Shown here: positions 34,656 through 43,800 of the stretch, one piece after another | Layout of the letters: the number at the start of each line of letters is the position of its first letter | Position numbering within the stretch: position 1 is the first letter of the stretch | Source: Methanosphaerula subterraneus | GTDB lineage: Archaea; Halobacteriota; Methanomicrobia; Methanomicrobiales; Methanospirillaceae | Reading direction: 5' to 3' | Length of the DNA: 64,000 nt | Assembly (NCBI RefSeq): GCF_052055875.1 | Contig: NZ_CP170508.1 | Span: 124,001 to 188,000, forward strand | Notes under the pieces: model-generated | The model's database searches: none | Told to the model about the DNA's origin: nothing | Seen by the model: the letters and a program-made list of their open reading frames with translations, nothing else | Translations under genes and position numbers: made by a program

Positions 34656-35067
34656 CTGAAGATTGAATCGCGGATCCTGGTCGCACAGGTTCTGAAGGAG
34701 GCCTTCACCGACCCGATGGTGACTCTCCAGATGACTGCAGGACGTGTGGCTCTATCAAAGGCTCACCTCAGGTACGGCCCGTTATCCGGGGGTCCATACC
34801 TGCGGATTGATCTGGATGAGATGCATCAGGTCGATGAAGGGGGGTACCTCGCCTTCATCGATCAGAAGGGATCCCCGTGGGACTGACCCTGGACCCGCAG
34901 TGAGGAGAGGGCAGATGATAGACACTACAGAACGGCATGGACGTTTCGCTATCTTCTCTACCGGAGGGAACGGGGTGGATCACGCTCTCCTGATGGTCGC
35001 CGTCGACCGGCCGCAGCCTGACTCGTTCAAGCTCACGATCACTTCAGGTCCGGTGGAGGTACCCTGA
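34656..35067 (+). pseudogene. Broken copy of the permuted DUF3344 gene
   Basis: Homologue of 20403-21188. The first part is readable from CTG 34656 (KIESRILVAQVL..., ALSKAHLRYGPL..., YLAFIDQKGSPWD) to a stop at 34884-34886. The reading then resumes in another frame with PAVRRGQMIDTTERHG, FSTGGNGVDHALLMVAVDRP and the same C-terminus (DSFKLTITSGPVEVP). About 120 codons from the middle are missing. The hydrophobic anchor is also damaged (charged residues in the helix). It is therefore not a functional copy, although its 3' end still overlaps the next start by one base. Confidence 0.82.
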
Positions 35068-35615
35068 TGTCGAAGATGAGCAGGTACTTCTCTCTTTATG
35101 AGATCGCTCTCCTCTCCCTCCTCGGGGCGATGGTCTTTGTTTTGACCCGGCTCTTTGAGATCCCCCTTCATGTTCCGGGCAGTTCCGGCATCTACTGGGT
35201 CATCCCGGTGATCATTGGGGTGCGGGTGATCAGGAAGCCGGGTGCAGGGATCTATATCGGTCTGATATCCGGAATTCTGGCCTCTTTCTTTGGAAATGAT
35301 CCGCTTCATCTCTTCGACCTCTTCAAGTACCTGGCCCTCGGAGGAGCGATCGATCTCACCGCCCTTCTCTTTGGGTACCAGTTCACCAACCCCCTGGTCG
35401 GGTTCATCGCCGGAGTGGCCGGGAATCTGGCCAAGATGGTGGTGAACTATGGAGTTCAGTTCTTCTTTGGAGTCCAGACCAATCTCATTCTGATCGGGAT
35501 CGGTGTCGCTTCTGTGACTCACCTGATATTCGGGGGGATCGGTGGGGTCCTCGCATCGCTTGTCCTCAGACGCCTTCTCAGGGCCGGGGTGATCGAGGCT
35601 GATGAGAGTACCTGA
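35067..35615 (+). CDS. ECF transporter S component, paralogue 2 (orphan)
   Basis: A 182-aa membrane protein nearly identical to the S component at 21188-21736 (same start MSKM, same length, same VRKPGAG-type motif as IRKPGAG). No ATPase or T component follows: the ATPase start is still visible (ATGAGAGTACCTGACATC at 35603) but the frame leaves homology within a few codons. If expressed it must share the energising module encoded at 21.7-24.0 kb, which is possible because group II ECF S components exchange modules; this is inference. Substitutions in a few positions could alter substrate preference. Confidence 0.82.
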   Translation: MSKMSRYFSLYEIALLSLLGAMVFVLTRLFEIPLHVPGSSGIYWVIPVIIGVRVIRKPGAGIYIGLISGILASFFGNDPLHLFDLFKYLALGGAIDLTALLFGYQFTNPLVGFIAGVAGNLAKMVVNYGVQFFFGVQTNLILIGIGVASVTHLIFGGIGGVLASLVLRRLLRAGVIEADEST

Positions 35616-35925
35616 CATCTTCACGAATCCGGTCCCCTGCAAGGGGAAGCGGATACGAGAAGAATCCTCCGGATTCTTCGAGGGTGTTAACGCACTTAAT
35701 CCACGGATAGACCATAGTCGAAAACCTGATAATAATCAGGTTTTCTCAAGTAGTGTTGAACGCATCTAATCCACAGATAGACCAATCTCCGACAAATTTT
35801 ATGTCTGCGATTGGTCTGGGATGGTGCGTTCAACACTATAATCTCCGACAAATTTATCGTCTACAATTGGTCAGGATGGTGCGTTCACCACTCCAGAGAA
35901 AAATTGAAGGTTCTCTTTGATTTTT
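35616..35925. repeat. Intergenic repeat cluster
   Basis: This 310-bp gap has no gene. It contains a degraded left repeat end (GGTGTTAACGCACTTAATCCACGGATAGACCA, about 35682-35713), a hairpin AAAACCTGATAATAATCAGGTTTT (35721-35744), the complete inverted-repeat element at 35751-35838, and an extra right half (about 35839-35896) ending GGTGCGTTCACCACT. It appears to be a landing site for short mobile or recombinogenic repeats at the broken right edge of the duplicated segment. Confidence 0.6.
35751..35838. repeat. 88-bp MITE-like inverted-repeat element
   Basis: Perfect 14-bp terminal inverted repeats TAGTGTTGAACGCA (35751-35764) and TGCGTTCAACACTA (35825-35838), with an internal inverted repeat GACCAATC/GATTGGTC, so the whole element can fold into a nested hairpin. 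Related partial copies lie at about 38945-39027 and 57724-57782. It has no coding capacity. Confidence 0.65.
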
Positions 35926-38478
35926 TCAGACGCTATTGAAGAGCATGACGATATCATTGAAGTCGATGGAACCGTTTTTGTTGAAGTCGAAGGCACTGAC
36001 CTGTTCATGCTCTGCGATCCAGTCCATCTGGTTGAAGAAGAGGACCACGTCGTTGAAATCCAGCATTCCGTTTCCGTTCAGGTCTTCATACAGGCCGTCT
36101 CTGTTGGGGTCGGTTGGAGGGCTGGTCGCTGATGGGATACTGACCGGGGCTGTCGACGCCGGCATCCCTACCACGCTGTAGCCGCTTGCAAGCGACGACT
36201 GACCGAGCGCGTTGACGGCATTCGTCCATGAGATCCCCTCTCCCCGGCTGGTGTACTTGCACCAGCCGTAAGCATCGAAGGCGGCGAAGGCGTTCAGGTT
36301 CTCGAACGAGTACTCGACTTTGATCGCACCACTGTTCTGAAGCGTGGGGGTTCCGGCGCTGGTGTTCACGCCGTTCTTGCCGATGATCCCTGCATTCAGA
36401 TCGATGAACATCAGATAGAAGGTATTCTGGGTATCGGACATGTTCTGTCCGTTATAGATCGGATAATTTGCCTGCCCGGCCGGTTTCCAGATCTGGGGGC
36501 CGTAGATGAAGTCGGCCTTCGTAAACGTCTCATCGATCGATCCGTCCACATAGGTTATGGTGCCAGAGGATAGTTTAACGAATTCTGTAACAGGGGACCA
36601 CGTATACCCACTTGCCCGGATGTGCACCTTGAAGGTATCAGGGATCGTCCCGTTGACGGCGAGCATCACCAGTCCGTCATCGTCCCAGCCGCGGCCGCCC
36701 GTATCGGTCAGGTAGAAGACGCCCGACTGGTTGCTGGTGGTGATCGTCTGACCTTTCGGCACAGCCGGGTCTCCAGTCATCCAGAGTGCATTGAGGCCGC
36801 CTCCTTCATTTTTCTGGTAGTAGGTTTCGTTGTTATGGAGATCGAATCGCGCTCCTTCATCGTTTGCAACCTTGAGATAGAGGTAGTGATAGTCGGGGAG
36901 CTGGGTTGCCGTTGGTGTGGTCGGGGCCGGAGCCGGCTCGGTGACATTGATGTACTGCTCGATCGTCTTCACCTGTGCTCCGTTCGAGCCGCTGGCAACG
37001 AGGGAGACGGTGTACCTGCCGGCTGTCGTGTAGAGATGCACCGGGTTCCGGTCGTACGACGCTCCACCGTCCCCGAACTGCCAGAAGTAGTTCTGGACTG
37101 ATCCGGTGGTCGAATCGTTGAACTGTACGGCGAGCGGGGACTGGCCGGCTGTCACGTTCGCGATGAAGTTGGCCACCACCGGATGCTGTGTGGCGGTCGG
37201 GGTCGGGGCGACGGTCGTCGTGGTTGGTACGGCTGTTGTTACTGTCGTGTGTGCCGTCGTCGTTGGGAGTGTCGTTGATACTGTTGTTGTAACAGTCGTA
37301 GCCACCGTTGTGGGAGACACCGGGGTCTGAACAGTGATAAACCGGGTCTGTGTGGCCGTGGTACTGCCGCCTGCGTTGGTGGCTGTCAGAGCCACGGTGT
37401 AGGTGCCGGCCGTCGTGTAGGTGTGGACCGGGTTCTGCACCATCGAGGTGGTGTTGTCGCCGAAGGACCACGACCAGCTCGTCGGGGAGCCGGTGGAGGT
37501 GTCGGTGAACCGGACCGCCAGGGGAGCAGTGCCGGTCGTCGGGTTCGCGGTGAACCCGGCAGCCGGTGCCGGACGCGGAGTACCGGTGACGGTGTACCCG
37601 CTCGCAGACGTCGCCGACTGGCCGAGTGCGTTGACTGCATTCGTCCAGGTGATCCCCTGCCCCTGGTTGGAGTTCAGACACCAGGCATAGGCATCGAAGG
37701 CGGCGAAGGTGTTCAGGTTCTCGAACGAGTACTCGACCCTGATCGCACCATTGTCCTGGAGAGGCGGGGCGCCGGCGGTGGTGTTCGAGCCGATGATTCC
37801 TGCATTCAGATCGATGAACATCATCTGGAAGGTGTTCTGCGTATCCGACATATCCTGTCCGCAATAGATCGGGTAGTTCGACATAGAACACGGTTTCCAG
37901 ATCTGCGGGCCGTAGATGAGGTCGTTCTTCGTGAACGTCTCATCGACCGTTCCATCCACATGCGTGTACGCGGTGGGTTTCAGGTTGGCCACGGGGGAGG
38001 GCGTCCAGGTGTAGCCGCTCGCCCGGATGTGGACCCGAAAGTCGTTCGGGACATCCCCCTGCACGGCGAGCATCAGGATGCCGTCATCATCAAAGCCTCT
38101 CCCCCCGGTGTCGGTCAGATAGAAGACGCCGGACTGGGAGGCTGAGGTGAGAATACTTCCGTACGAATTTGACGGATCGCCGGATATGTGCAGCGCGTTC
38201 ACCCCGCCCCCGTCGAACTTCATGTAGTAGGTGTTGCCCGGGCCGCCGTAGAGTGCACCGTCTTTATCGTACTTCACGCCGGCGTCATTCGCAACATTGA
38301 TGAGGAAATGCCTGTTTGCGGAGAGTGCTGCAGTGTCTTTCAGTTCCAGGTTCTGGTCGACCCCGATGGACGATGTTTCGTTCAGCTGTACAGATCCTGC
38401 ACATGCGGGGGCTGTCAGCAGCGCCAGGAGCAGTAGTACCATGAGACAGGTCAGGGTCGTATGTTTTGAGTCAGGCAT
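35926..38478 (-). CDS. Secreted protein with two DUF3344 domains, two PKD domains and dockerin-like repeats
   Basis: An 850-aa exported protein. Signal peptide about residues 9-27. DUF3344 domain 1 about 50-300 (GGGVNALHISG, GVFYLTDTGGRGFDDDG, LIYGPQIWKP, MMFIDLNAG, NQGQGITWTN); PKD 1 about 305-390; a Thr/Val-rich linker; PKD 2 about 432-515 (FWQFGDGGASYDRNP); DUF3344 domain 2 about 528-775 (GGGLNALWMTG, GVFYLTDTGGRGWDDDG). The C-terminal dockerin-like pair (about 787-850) has DPNRDGLYEDLNGNGMLDF and DFNKNGSIDFNDIV. Domain 2 plus the dockerin closely resembles the protein at 26322-27419, which suggests gene fusion or exchange between paralogues. The leader is conserved with that of the gene at 27448-29691. 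Confidence 0.83.
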   Translation of the reverse strand: MPDSKHTTLTCLMVLLLLALLTAPACAGSVQLNETSSIGVDQNLELKDTAALSANRHFLINVANDAGVKYDKDGALYGGPGNTYYMKFDGGGVNALHISGDPSNSYGSILTSASQSGVFYLTDTGGRGFDDDGILMLAVQGDVPNDFRVHIRASGYTWTPSPVANLKPTAYTHVDGTVDETFTKNDLIYGPQIWKPCSMSNYPIYCGQDMSDTQNTFQMMFIDLNAGIIGSNTTAGAPPLQDNGAIRVEYSFENLNTFAAFDAYAWCLNSNQGQGITWTNAVNALGQSATSASGYTVTGTPRPAPAAGFTANPTTGTAPLAVRFTDTSTGSPTSWSWSFGDNTTSMVQNPVHTYTTAGTYTVALTATNAGGSTTATQTRFITVQTPVSPTTVATTVTTTVSTTLPTTTAHTTVTTAVPTTTTVAPTPTATQHPVVANFIANVTAGQSPLAVQFNDSTTGSVQNYFWQFGDGGASYDRNPVHLYTTAGRYTVSLVASGSNGAQVKTIEQYINVTEPAPAPTTPTATQLPDYHYLYLKVANDEGARFDLHNNETYYQKNEGGGLNALWMTGDPAVPKGQTITTSNQSGVFYLTDTGGRGWDDDGLVMLAVNGTIPDTFKVHIRASGYTWSPVTEFVKLSSGTITYVDGSIDETFTKADFIYGPQIWKPAGQANYPIYNGQNMSDTQNTFYLMFIDLNAGIIGKNGVNTSAGTPTLQNSGAIKVEYSFENLNAFAAFDAYGWCKYTSRGEGISWTNAVNALGQSSLASGYSVVGMPASTAPVSIPSATSPPTDPNRDGLYEDLNGNGMLDFNDVVLFFNQMDWIAEHEQVSAFDFNKNGSIDFNDIVMLFNSV

Positions 38479-38692
38479 GATTCATATCACCAGCGGGTGA
38501 GCAACCAGTGATGCGTGAAGGTTGTCCCAATAACAGGCATGGTCCTGGTATCACGAATTGCTGTTGTATTTTCCGGATGATTCCCTGTCAGAGCGGGTAT
38601 GGACCTGGCGAAGGTTTGTACATATCCAGCATGGACCATACCCTGTTCACCGACAGAGAAAGGGGAGATGTCACGAGACGAAATCCGCCTAA
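38479..38692 (-). promoter_or_regulatory. Conserved long 5' leader with 5'-terminal hairpin, copy 2
   Basis: Aligns with 29692-29896 over most of its length. The hairpin at the predicted RNA 5' end is retained with one mismatch and one wobble (AGATGTC 38666-38672 / GAAATCC 38680-38686; loop GTCTCGT in the transcript against GCCTCGT in copy 1). Shared blocks: CTTTCTCTGTC, TGTACAAACCTTC, TGACAGGGAAT, CAATTCGTGAT, GGTGATATGAATC before the ATG. Confidence 0.55.
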
Positions 38693-38714
38693 ATTATTAC
38701 TGTTGAAGTGCCCT

Positions 38715-38722
38715 GATATAAA
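38715..38722 (-). promoter_or_regulatory. Putative TATA box, TTTATATC
   Basis: Same octamer and same distance to the conserved leader as at 29919-29926, within an AT-rich stretch (AATAATATTTATATC on the minus strand). Confidence 0.5.
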
Positions 38723-39676
38723 TATTATTAAATAACTCTTTTTGTAAAATCAAACACATTGACAGTGCGCGAGAACAGGTTTTGATGAAAAGGTCCAGAT
38801 CATTCGATCCCCTCGTTCAGTTTTGATTGTTGTCGAGAACCTGACAACTGATACGTACCTGGTTTTAATATCCGGTTTTCCCGTAAGAGGAACCGAATTC
38901 GAGAGGAGTCTGGAGGACTCTGCGAATATCCGGTTCCACCCGCGAGGGGAGCAGACGTAATCCCCAGATCGATCAATCTTCGTTTTTTTTTCGTCCAGGA
39001 TTGGTCCGGGTTGGTGCGTTCAACACTTTCCACCGCAGATGGCGTTTCGATGCGTACGTCTTCTGCACCCTCTTGAGGAACCAGGCGACCCTGATTGCAT
39101 GGATGCACTATACCATGGGCGGGTCGCCGATGTGACCTGACCCGTGGAGGCCGGCCGACCGGCCGACCGAGCCTTCCCACGAATCCAGGTACCTTTTTAT
39201 CGCCTATGACGCCGCGCAGCGGTTTACTCCCGATACCGGGGCTCATGGTCGACGATCGGATTATCGGAAGACTCCGCTACATCCAGATGACCACCAGATG
39301 AGAAGGTTGCGGGATGGTCCTGGTGTGAATGATAGATCGTGGAGGTGCCAGCGGCTCGGTATCAGCGTCGGATCATTTTATTTATTTTTGCCGTTTTCTT
39401 TTTTTTACATTTTTCAATTATATCTGAGTATATTCGAGCAATTTCTCAGGCTTCAGGTTTTCCCCCTGAAATTATATTCGGCCGGCGGATTTCTTAATCT
39501 CGTGATCTTTCATTCGAGGGACCTTCAGCCGGCAATTATCAATGGATTGCGTGTAAATTTAGCTAATTTGATTAATTTAACGAAAAATTAAAGGGAAGTG
39601 TTTATATCGATCCTGGTAAAATTGGAACTCGAGGTATGTCGACCATGGTGCGTCGGGGTACCCAAGAAAAGGTGAA
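38723..39676. other. Long intergenic region with repeats and a possible gene remnant
   Basis: Positions 38820-38935 carry ACCTGACAACTGATACG-type sequence related to the short repeats near 26.0 and 35.7 kb. Positions 38945-39027 resemble the MITE-like element, with only the right end TGCGTTCAACACT (39015-39027) well kept. From about 39030 one plus frame reads RRWRFDAYVFCTLLRNQ, ...AWMHYTMGGSPM, a stop, then SRYLFIAYDAAQRFTPDTG; this looks like a decayed protein I cannot identify. The remainder to 39590 is AT-rich with no credible gene. Confidence 0.4.
39601..39608 (+). promoter_or_regulatory. Putative TATA box, TTTATATC
   Basis: Octamer identical to those at 29919 and 38715 (minus strand), about 72-79 nt before the start codons of the DUF3344 gene. 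It is preceded by AT-rich GATTAATTTAACGAAAAATTAAAG. Confidence 0.5.
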
Positions 39677-40531
39677 ATGATGAAATTTGAAAATGACACA
39701 ATCAAACGCGTCACCGGGCTGGCCCTGGTCGCGCTGTTACTCTCGGTCGGTCTGGTCAGTCTCTGCCCGGTTTCGGCGACTGTAATCCCGAATTATCATC
39801 AGGTATGGCTCAATATGGAGAACGGTGCGTACTGGTCCAACCTCTCGACGGGCGATCTCAGCAACCAGTCCTACTACTTCAAGTTAGGTGGTGGCGGTCT
39901 GAACGCGCTGCACATGACCAACTCGAACAGTTTGCCGTATGGCCAGGTCACGCACCGGGGGGCGATGGGTGACTCCGACAGCGGAACCTTCTACATCACC
40001 GACACCGGTGGCCGGGGATTCAACGACGACATCATTCTGATGGTTGCTGTCGAAAGCCAGGATGGTGCTGCACCGATAGATCTCAGCCTTGGTATCAATG
40101 CGAGCGGGTACCGGTGGCAGCCCACGGCGGTAACAAATCAGGTCCCTGCTCAGAGTGACGTCCATTATATCCCCGGCGCAGTGAACCAGTACTTCGATGC
40201 TGATAATTTCGCTTCCTATGGGTATCAGACCTGGAAACCCTGCACCTCGTCGAACTACCGGATCGACGCCAGTAACAGCGGTGCGAATTACTGGTTGGGC
40301 TTCATCGACATGAAGGTGGGTAACCTCGGTCTGAACACGACGGTCAAATATGCCGACTCCCTGATCGACAACGGGGCTGTCAAGGTCACCTATAACGTCA
40401 CAGGACTCAATGGAGCAAACCTGGCATTCAACGGTTACGGCTGGTGCAACCAGTCGAATCAGGGGAAGGGTGTCTCATGGACCAACGATCTGACCACCTC
40501 TGCTGCGAGCGGCTGGGATATCAACATCTAA
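39677..40531 (+). CDS. Secreted single-domain DUF3344 protein
   Basis: A 284-aa exported protein that is essentially a signal peptide (about residues 12-34) plus one DUF3344 domain (about 38-284), so it shows the minimal form of the family. Motifs: YYFKLGGGGLNALHMTN, GTFYITDTGGRGFNDD, YGYQTWKPCT, LGFIDMKVG, FNGYGWCNQSNQGKGVSWTND. Initiation may be at 39677 or the next codon (ATGATG); AGGTGA upstream is the ribosome binding site. Two Cys (TWKPCTSS and GWCNQ) may form a disulfide and recur in several paralogues. No anchor is visible. Confidence 0.8.
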   Translation: MMKFENDTIKRVTGLALVALLLSVGLVSLCPVSATVIPNYHQVWLNMENGAYWSNLSTGDLSNQSYYFKLGGGGLNALHMTNSNSLPYGQVTHRGAMGDSDSGTFYITDTGGRGFNDDIILMVAVESQDGAAPIDLSLGINASGYRWQPTAVTNQVPAQSDVHYIPGAVNQYFDADNFASYGYQTWKPCTSSNYRIDASNSGANYWLGFIDMKVGNLGLNTTVKYADSLIDNGAVKVTYNVTGLNGANLAFNGYGWCNQSNQGKGVSWTNDLTTSAASGWDINI

Positions 40532-40866
40532 CCTTTTTTCCGCGCGCCGGCCGGCTGTCGCTGTCATGGAGGATATTCATGGTTGAGAGGCAACGATTCG
40601 TTTACATGCCGGGTAAAATATTGACAACTTTGTTTATTTAACTTGTAGGAAATAAAATAGCAATAGTTATTTATTCTCTTTTTAGATTGTGAACCATTCG
40701 GTACAGTCCGGTTTGAACGACTCGTCGACACACACCACGGGTCGGTTCCCTCTGATCATCCAGCGCCGCCTCGCTTAGGCGTGCCTATGTCACGGCATCG
40801 GTTCAGACGGGCTGGTATCGTTGAGGACGGCTGACAGCCTGCTCCCCACAACAGGTGATTTGATTC
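40532..40866 (+). promoter_or_regulatory. Upstream region of the giant surface protein gene
   Basis: No gene is seen. An AT-rich block at about 40615-40685 (TTTATTTAACTTGTAGG, GTTATTTATTC) probably contains the promoter; about 180 nt of GC-richer sequence follow to the ATG. The last bases, AACAGGTGATTTGATTC, resemble the start-proximal end of the two conserved leaders (GGTGATTTGAATC, GGTGATATGAATC). Confidence 0.4.
40534..40539 (+). terminator. T-run after the single-domain DUF3344 gene
   Basis: TTTTTT 2 nt after the stop codon, consistent with archaeal oligo-T termination. Confidence 0.4.
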
Positions 40867-43800
40867 ATGATGAGTTACCGTAAAGCAGGAGAGTTCCTTC
40901 TCCTCCTGATTATCCTGATCGCCGCTCTGGCGACCCCGGCCATGGCCGGACTTGTACTGCCCAACGACACCGGCACCGGTGCCGCGATCAACCCTGAGTC
41001 GCTCTCGCTCCCGCTCAGCTTCATCGAGAACCAGGGGCAGGCCCCCGACGCGGTGAAGTACCAGGTCAATGCGGCCGGCCACTCGATCGCCTTCGAGCCC
41101 GACCGGATCGTGCTCACGGCCAGCCAGGACGTGAACGAGACGACCAGAAGCGCTGAAGTCACGATGACCTTCCCGGGCTCATCGGCCTCGCCGGCGATCG
41201 CCGGCCTCGACCGCCTGCCCGGGAGCGCGAGCTTCTTCCTCGGGAATGATTCGACGAAATGGCGGAGTGACGTGCCGATCTTTGGATCGATCGAGTACCA
41301 GCAGCTCTACCCCGGCGTCGACCTCCGGTACAACGGTACTCAGGGGGTACTGAAGCGTGAGTTCGTCGTCGCACCCGGCGCCAGTCCCAACCAGATCGCC
41401 ATCGCCTACGACGGCATCGACGGGCTGGCGCTCGCTGAAAACGGCTCGCTTGCGATCACTACCTCCCTTGGAGTATTGACCGATGAGGCGCCAGTCGCCT
41501 ACCAGGCGATCGACGGCGTGAAAGTGCCGGTCACGTCTTCGTACCGTCTGAAGGACGACGGGACCGTCGGGTTCACGGTCGGAGCCTACGACCAGTCCCG
41601 GCCGCTCATCATCGACCCGACGCTGCTCTACTCGTCATTTTACTGGGGACACCCAAATTATACAAAAACTGCCTTCAACCAGGTTTGTGTCGGTCAGACT
41701 GGCAATATCTATCTCGCAGGGGTAACTAATTTCGGTTCTCTCCCGGTCCAGAACGCTTATCAGGGGTCCATGAGCGGTACGCAGGATGCCTTCGTTGCCG
41801 AGCTGAACCCTGAGGGCAACCAGGTTCTCTACCTCTCGTACCTCGGCGGTTCCGGACTCGATTGCCCCCAGGGGTTGGGCGTCGACAACGCGGGCAACAT
41901 CTATCTCGCCGGAGGGACGAGATCCGACAATTTCCCACTTCAATCACCCTTCCAGACCGCAAGAAATGATTCGTATAGTGCGTTTGTGACAAAGTTGAAC
42001 CCTTCAAATCCGTCGGGCTCACAACTCGTCTATTCATCATACCTTGGAAATAACGGTGCTTACTCCTCCTCTTCTTCAACCGGAATCTCTGCAATCGTCG
42101 TCGATTCGTCAGGGAACGCCTATGTATCGGGGTCTTCCAAAAGTGCGACAGGGGCTCAACTCCCGGTCACCGCCGATGCCGCCCAGCCGACCTCTGGTGG
42201 AGGAACCGATGCCTATCTCGCAAAGATCCCATCTGATGGGTCGCTGACATACCTGACCTACCTTGGAGGCTCAGGAACGGAGGGGACGCCCGCGACAAGT
42301 GGGTCTAATTTTTTACCGGTTATGGGGCTCGGTTTCGACCCGGCAGGCAATATCTATGTGGCCGGCAGAACCGTATCCACCGACTTCCCGGTCTTGAACG
42401 CGTACCAATCGGCCAATGGAGGCTCGAATGATATATTCGTTGTCAAGTACAGTCCGTCTGGTTCGAAGGTCTATGCCACGTACCTCGGTGGATCGGGAGA
42501 TGACTACGTCGGTGATCTCGCCACCGATGCATCTGGGGCGGTCTACCTCACCGGCTATACCCTGTCCACCAATTTCCCGATGCAGAACCCGGCACAGGGG
42601 ACCATAAATGGGTCGCAGTCTGTTTATATCACCAAGCTCGCTCCCTCCGGCTCCGCTCTCGATTACTCGACCTACTGGGGAGGAACTGGCAGTAGCCAGA
42701 CCACTGGGTTCGGCATTGTCGTTAACGATGCTGGTGAGGCATATATTGACGGGCGCACCGATGCCATGAATTTCCCGCTCATCAACGGATCTCAGTCTTC
42801 TTATGGAGGAGGAGCATGTGATGGTTTTGTTGTCAAGTTCTCAACTGCGGGGAACACCGCACTGTACTCCACCCTGATCGGTGGAGAATATACGGATGAG
42901 TTGTATGGCATCGCACTCGATCATGAGGGGAATGTGATCGTATGTGGGGATTCTCAAAGTAACGGTTACCCGACGACGACATCCGCATATCTGACGACCA
43001 ATCCGGGGGGCTTACAGTTGTCAAGTATCCTCACAATCCTGACCGATAAGGCCGTGGCCGGCTTCACCGCCACCCCGACCAGCGGTTATGCGCCTCTCGC
43101 CGTGCAGTTCAACGACACCTCTGCCGGCTCTCCGACAAACTGGTCGTGGGACTTCGGCGACAACACCACCTCGACCGAGCAGAACCCGGCCCACACCTAC
43201 ACGGCGACCGGCCTCTACTCGGTCAACCTGACCGCCTCGAGCTCGGCTGGAAGCACCCATATCCTCAAGACCGACTACATCACGGTCCTCGATCAACCGG
43301 CCCTGCCGGCCGCAAACTTCACGGCGAACGTGACGACCGGTATCGCCCCGCTGACAGTGCAGTTCACCGACACCTCATTGGGCGAGAACCTGACGGCCTG
43401 GTCGTGGAACTTCGGCGACGGGAACCTCTCGACCGAACAGAACCCGGTCCACACGTACGCCCTGACCGGGAACTACACCGTGAACCTGACGGTGACGAAC
43501 ACGTCCGGCTCCAACTCCTCCGTGAAGGCCGACTACATCCTGGTCTCGACGCAGCCCCAGCCGGTTGCGAACTTCACGGCGAACGTGACGACCGGCACCG
43601 CTCCGCTGGCGGTGCAGTTCAACGACACCTCGCTGGGTGAGAACCTGACGGCCTGGTCCTGGGCGTTCGGTGACGGCAACACCTCGACCGAGCAGAACCC
43701 AATCAACAATTATACAACGGCCGGCACCTACACCGTGAACCTGACAGTGACGAACGCGACCGGGTCCAACTCCTCGGTGAAGACGAACTACATCACCGTC

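Noticed and set aside
39298..39591. 97-codon plus-strand open frame with hydrophobic middle
   Set aside because: AT-rich, composition driven by poly-T DNA, no ribosome binding site, and it runs into the promoter of the next gene.
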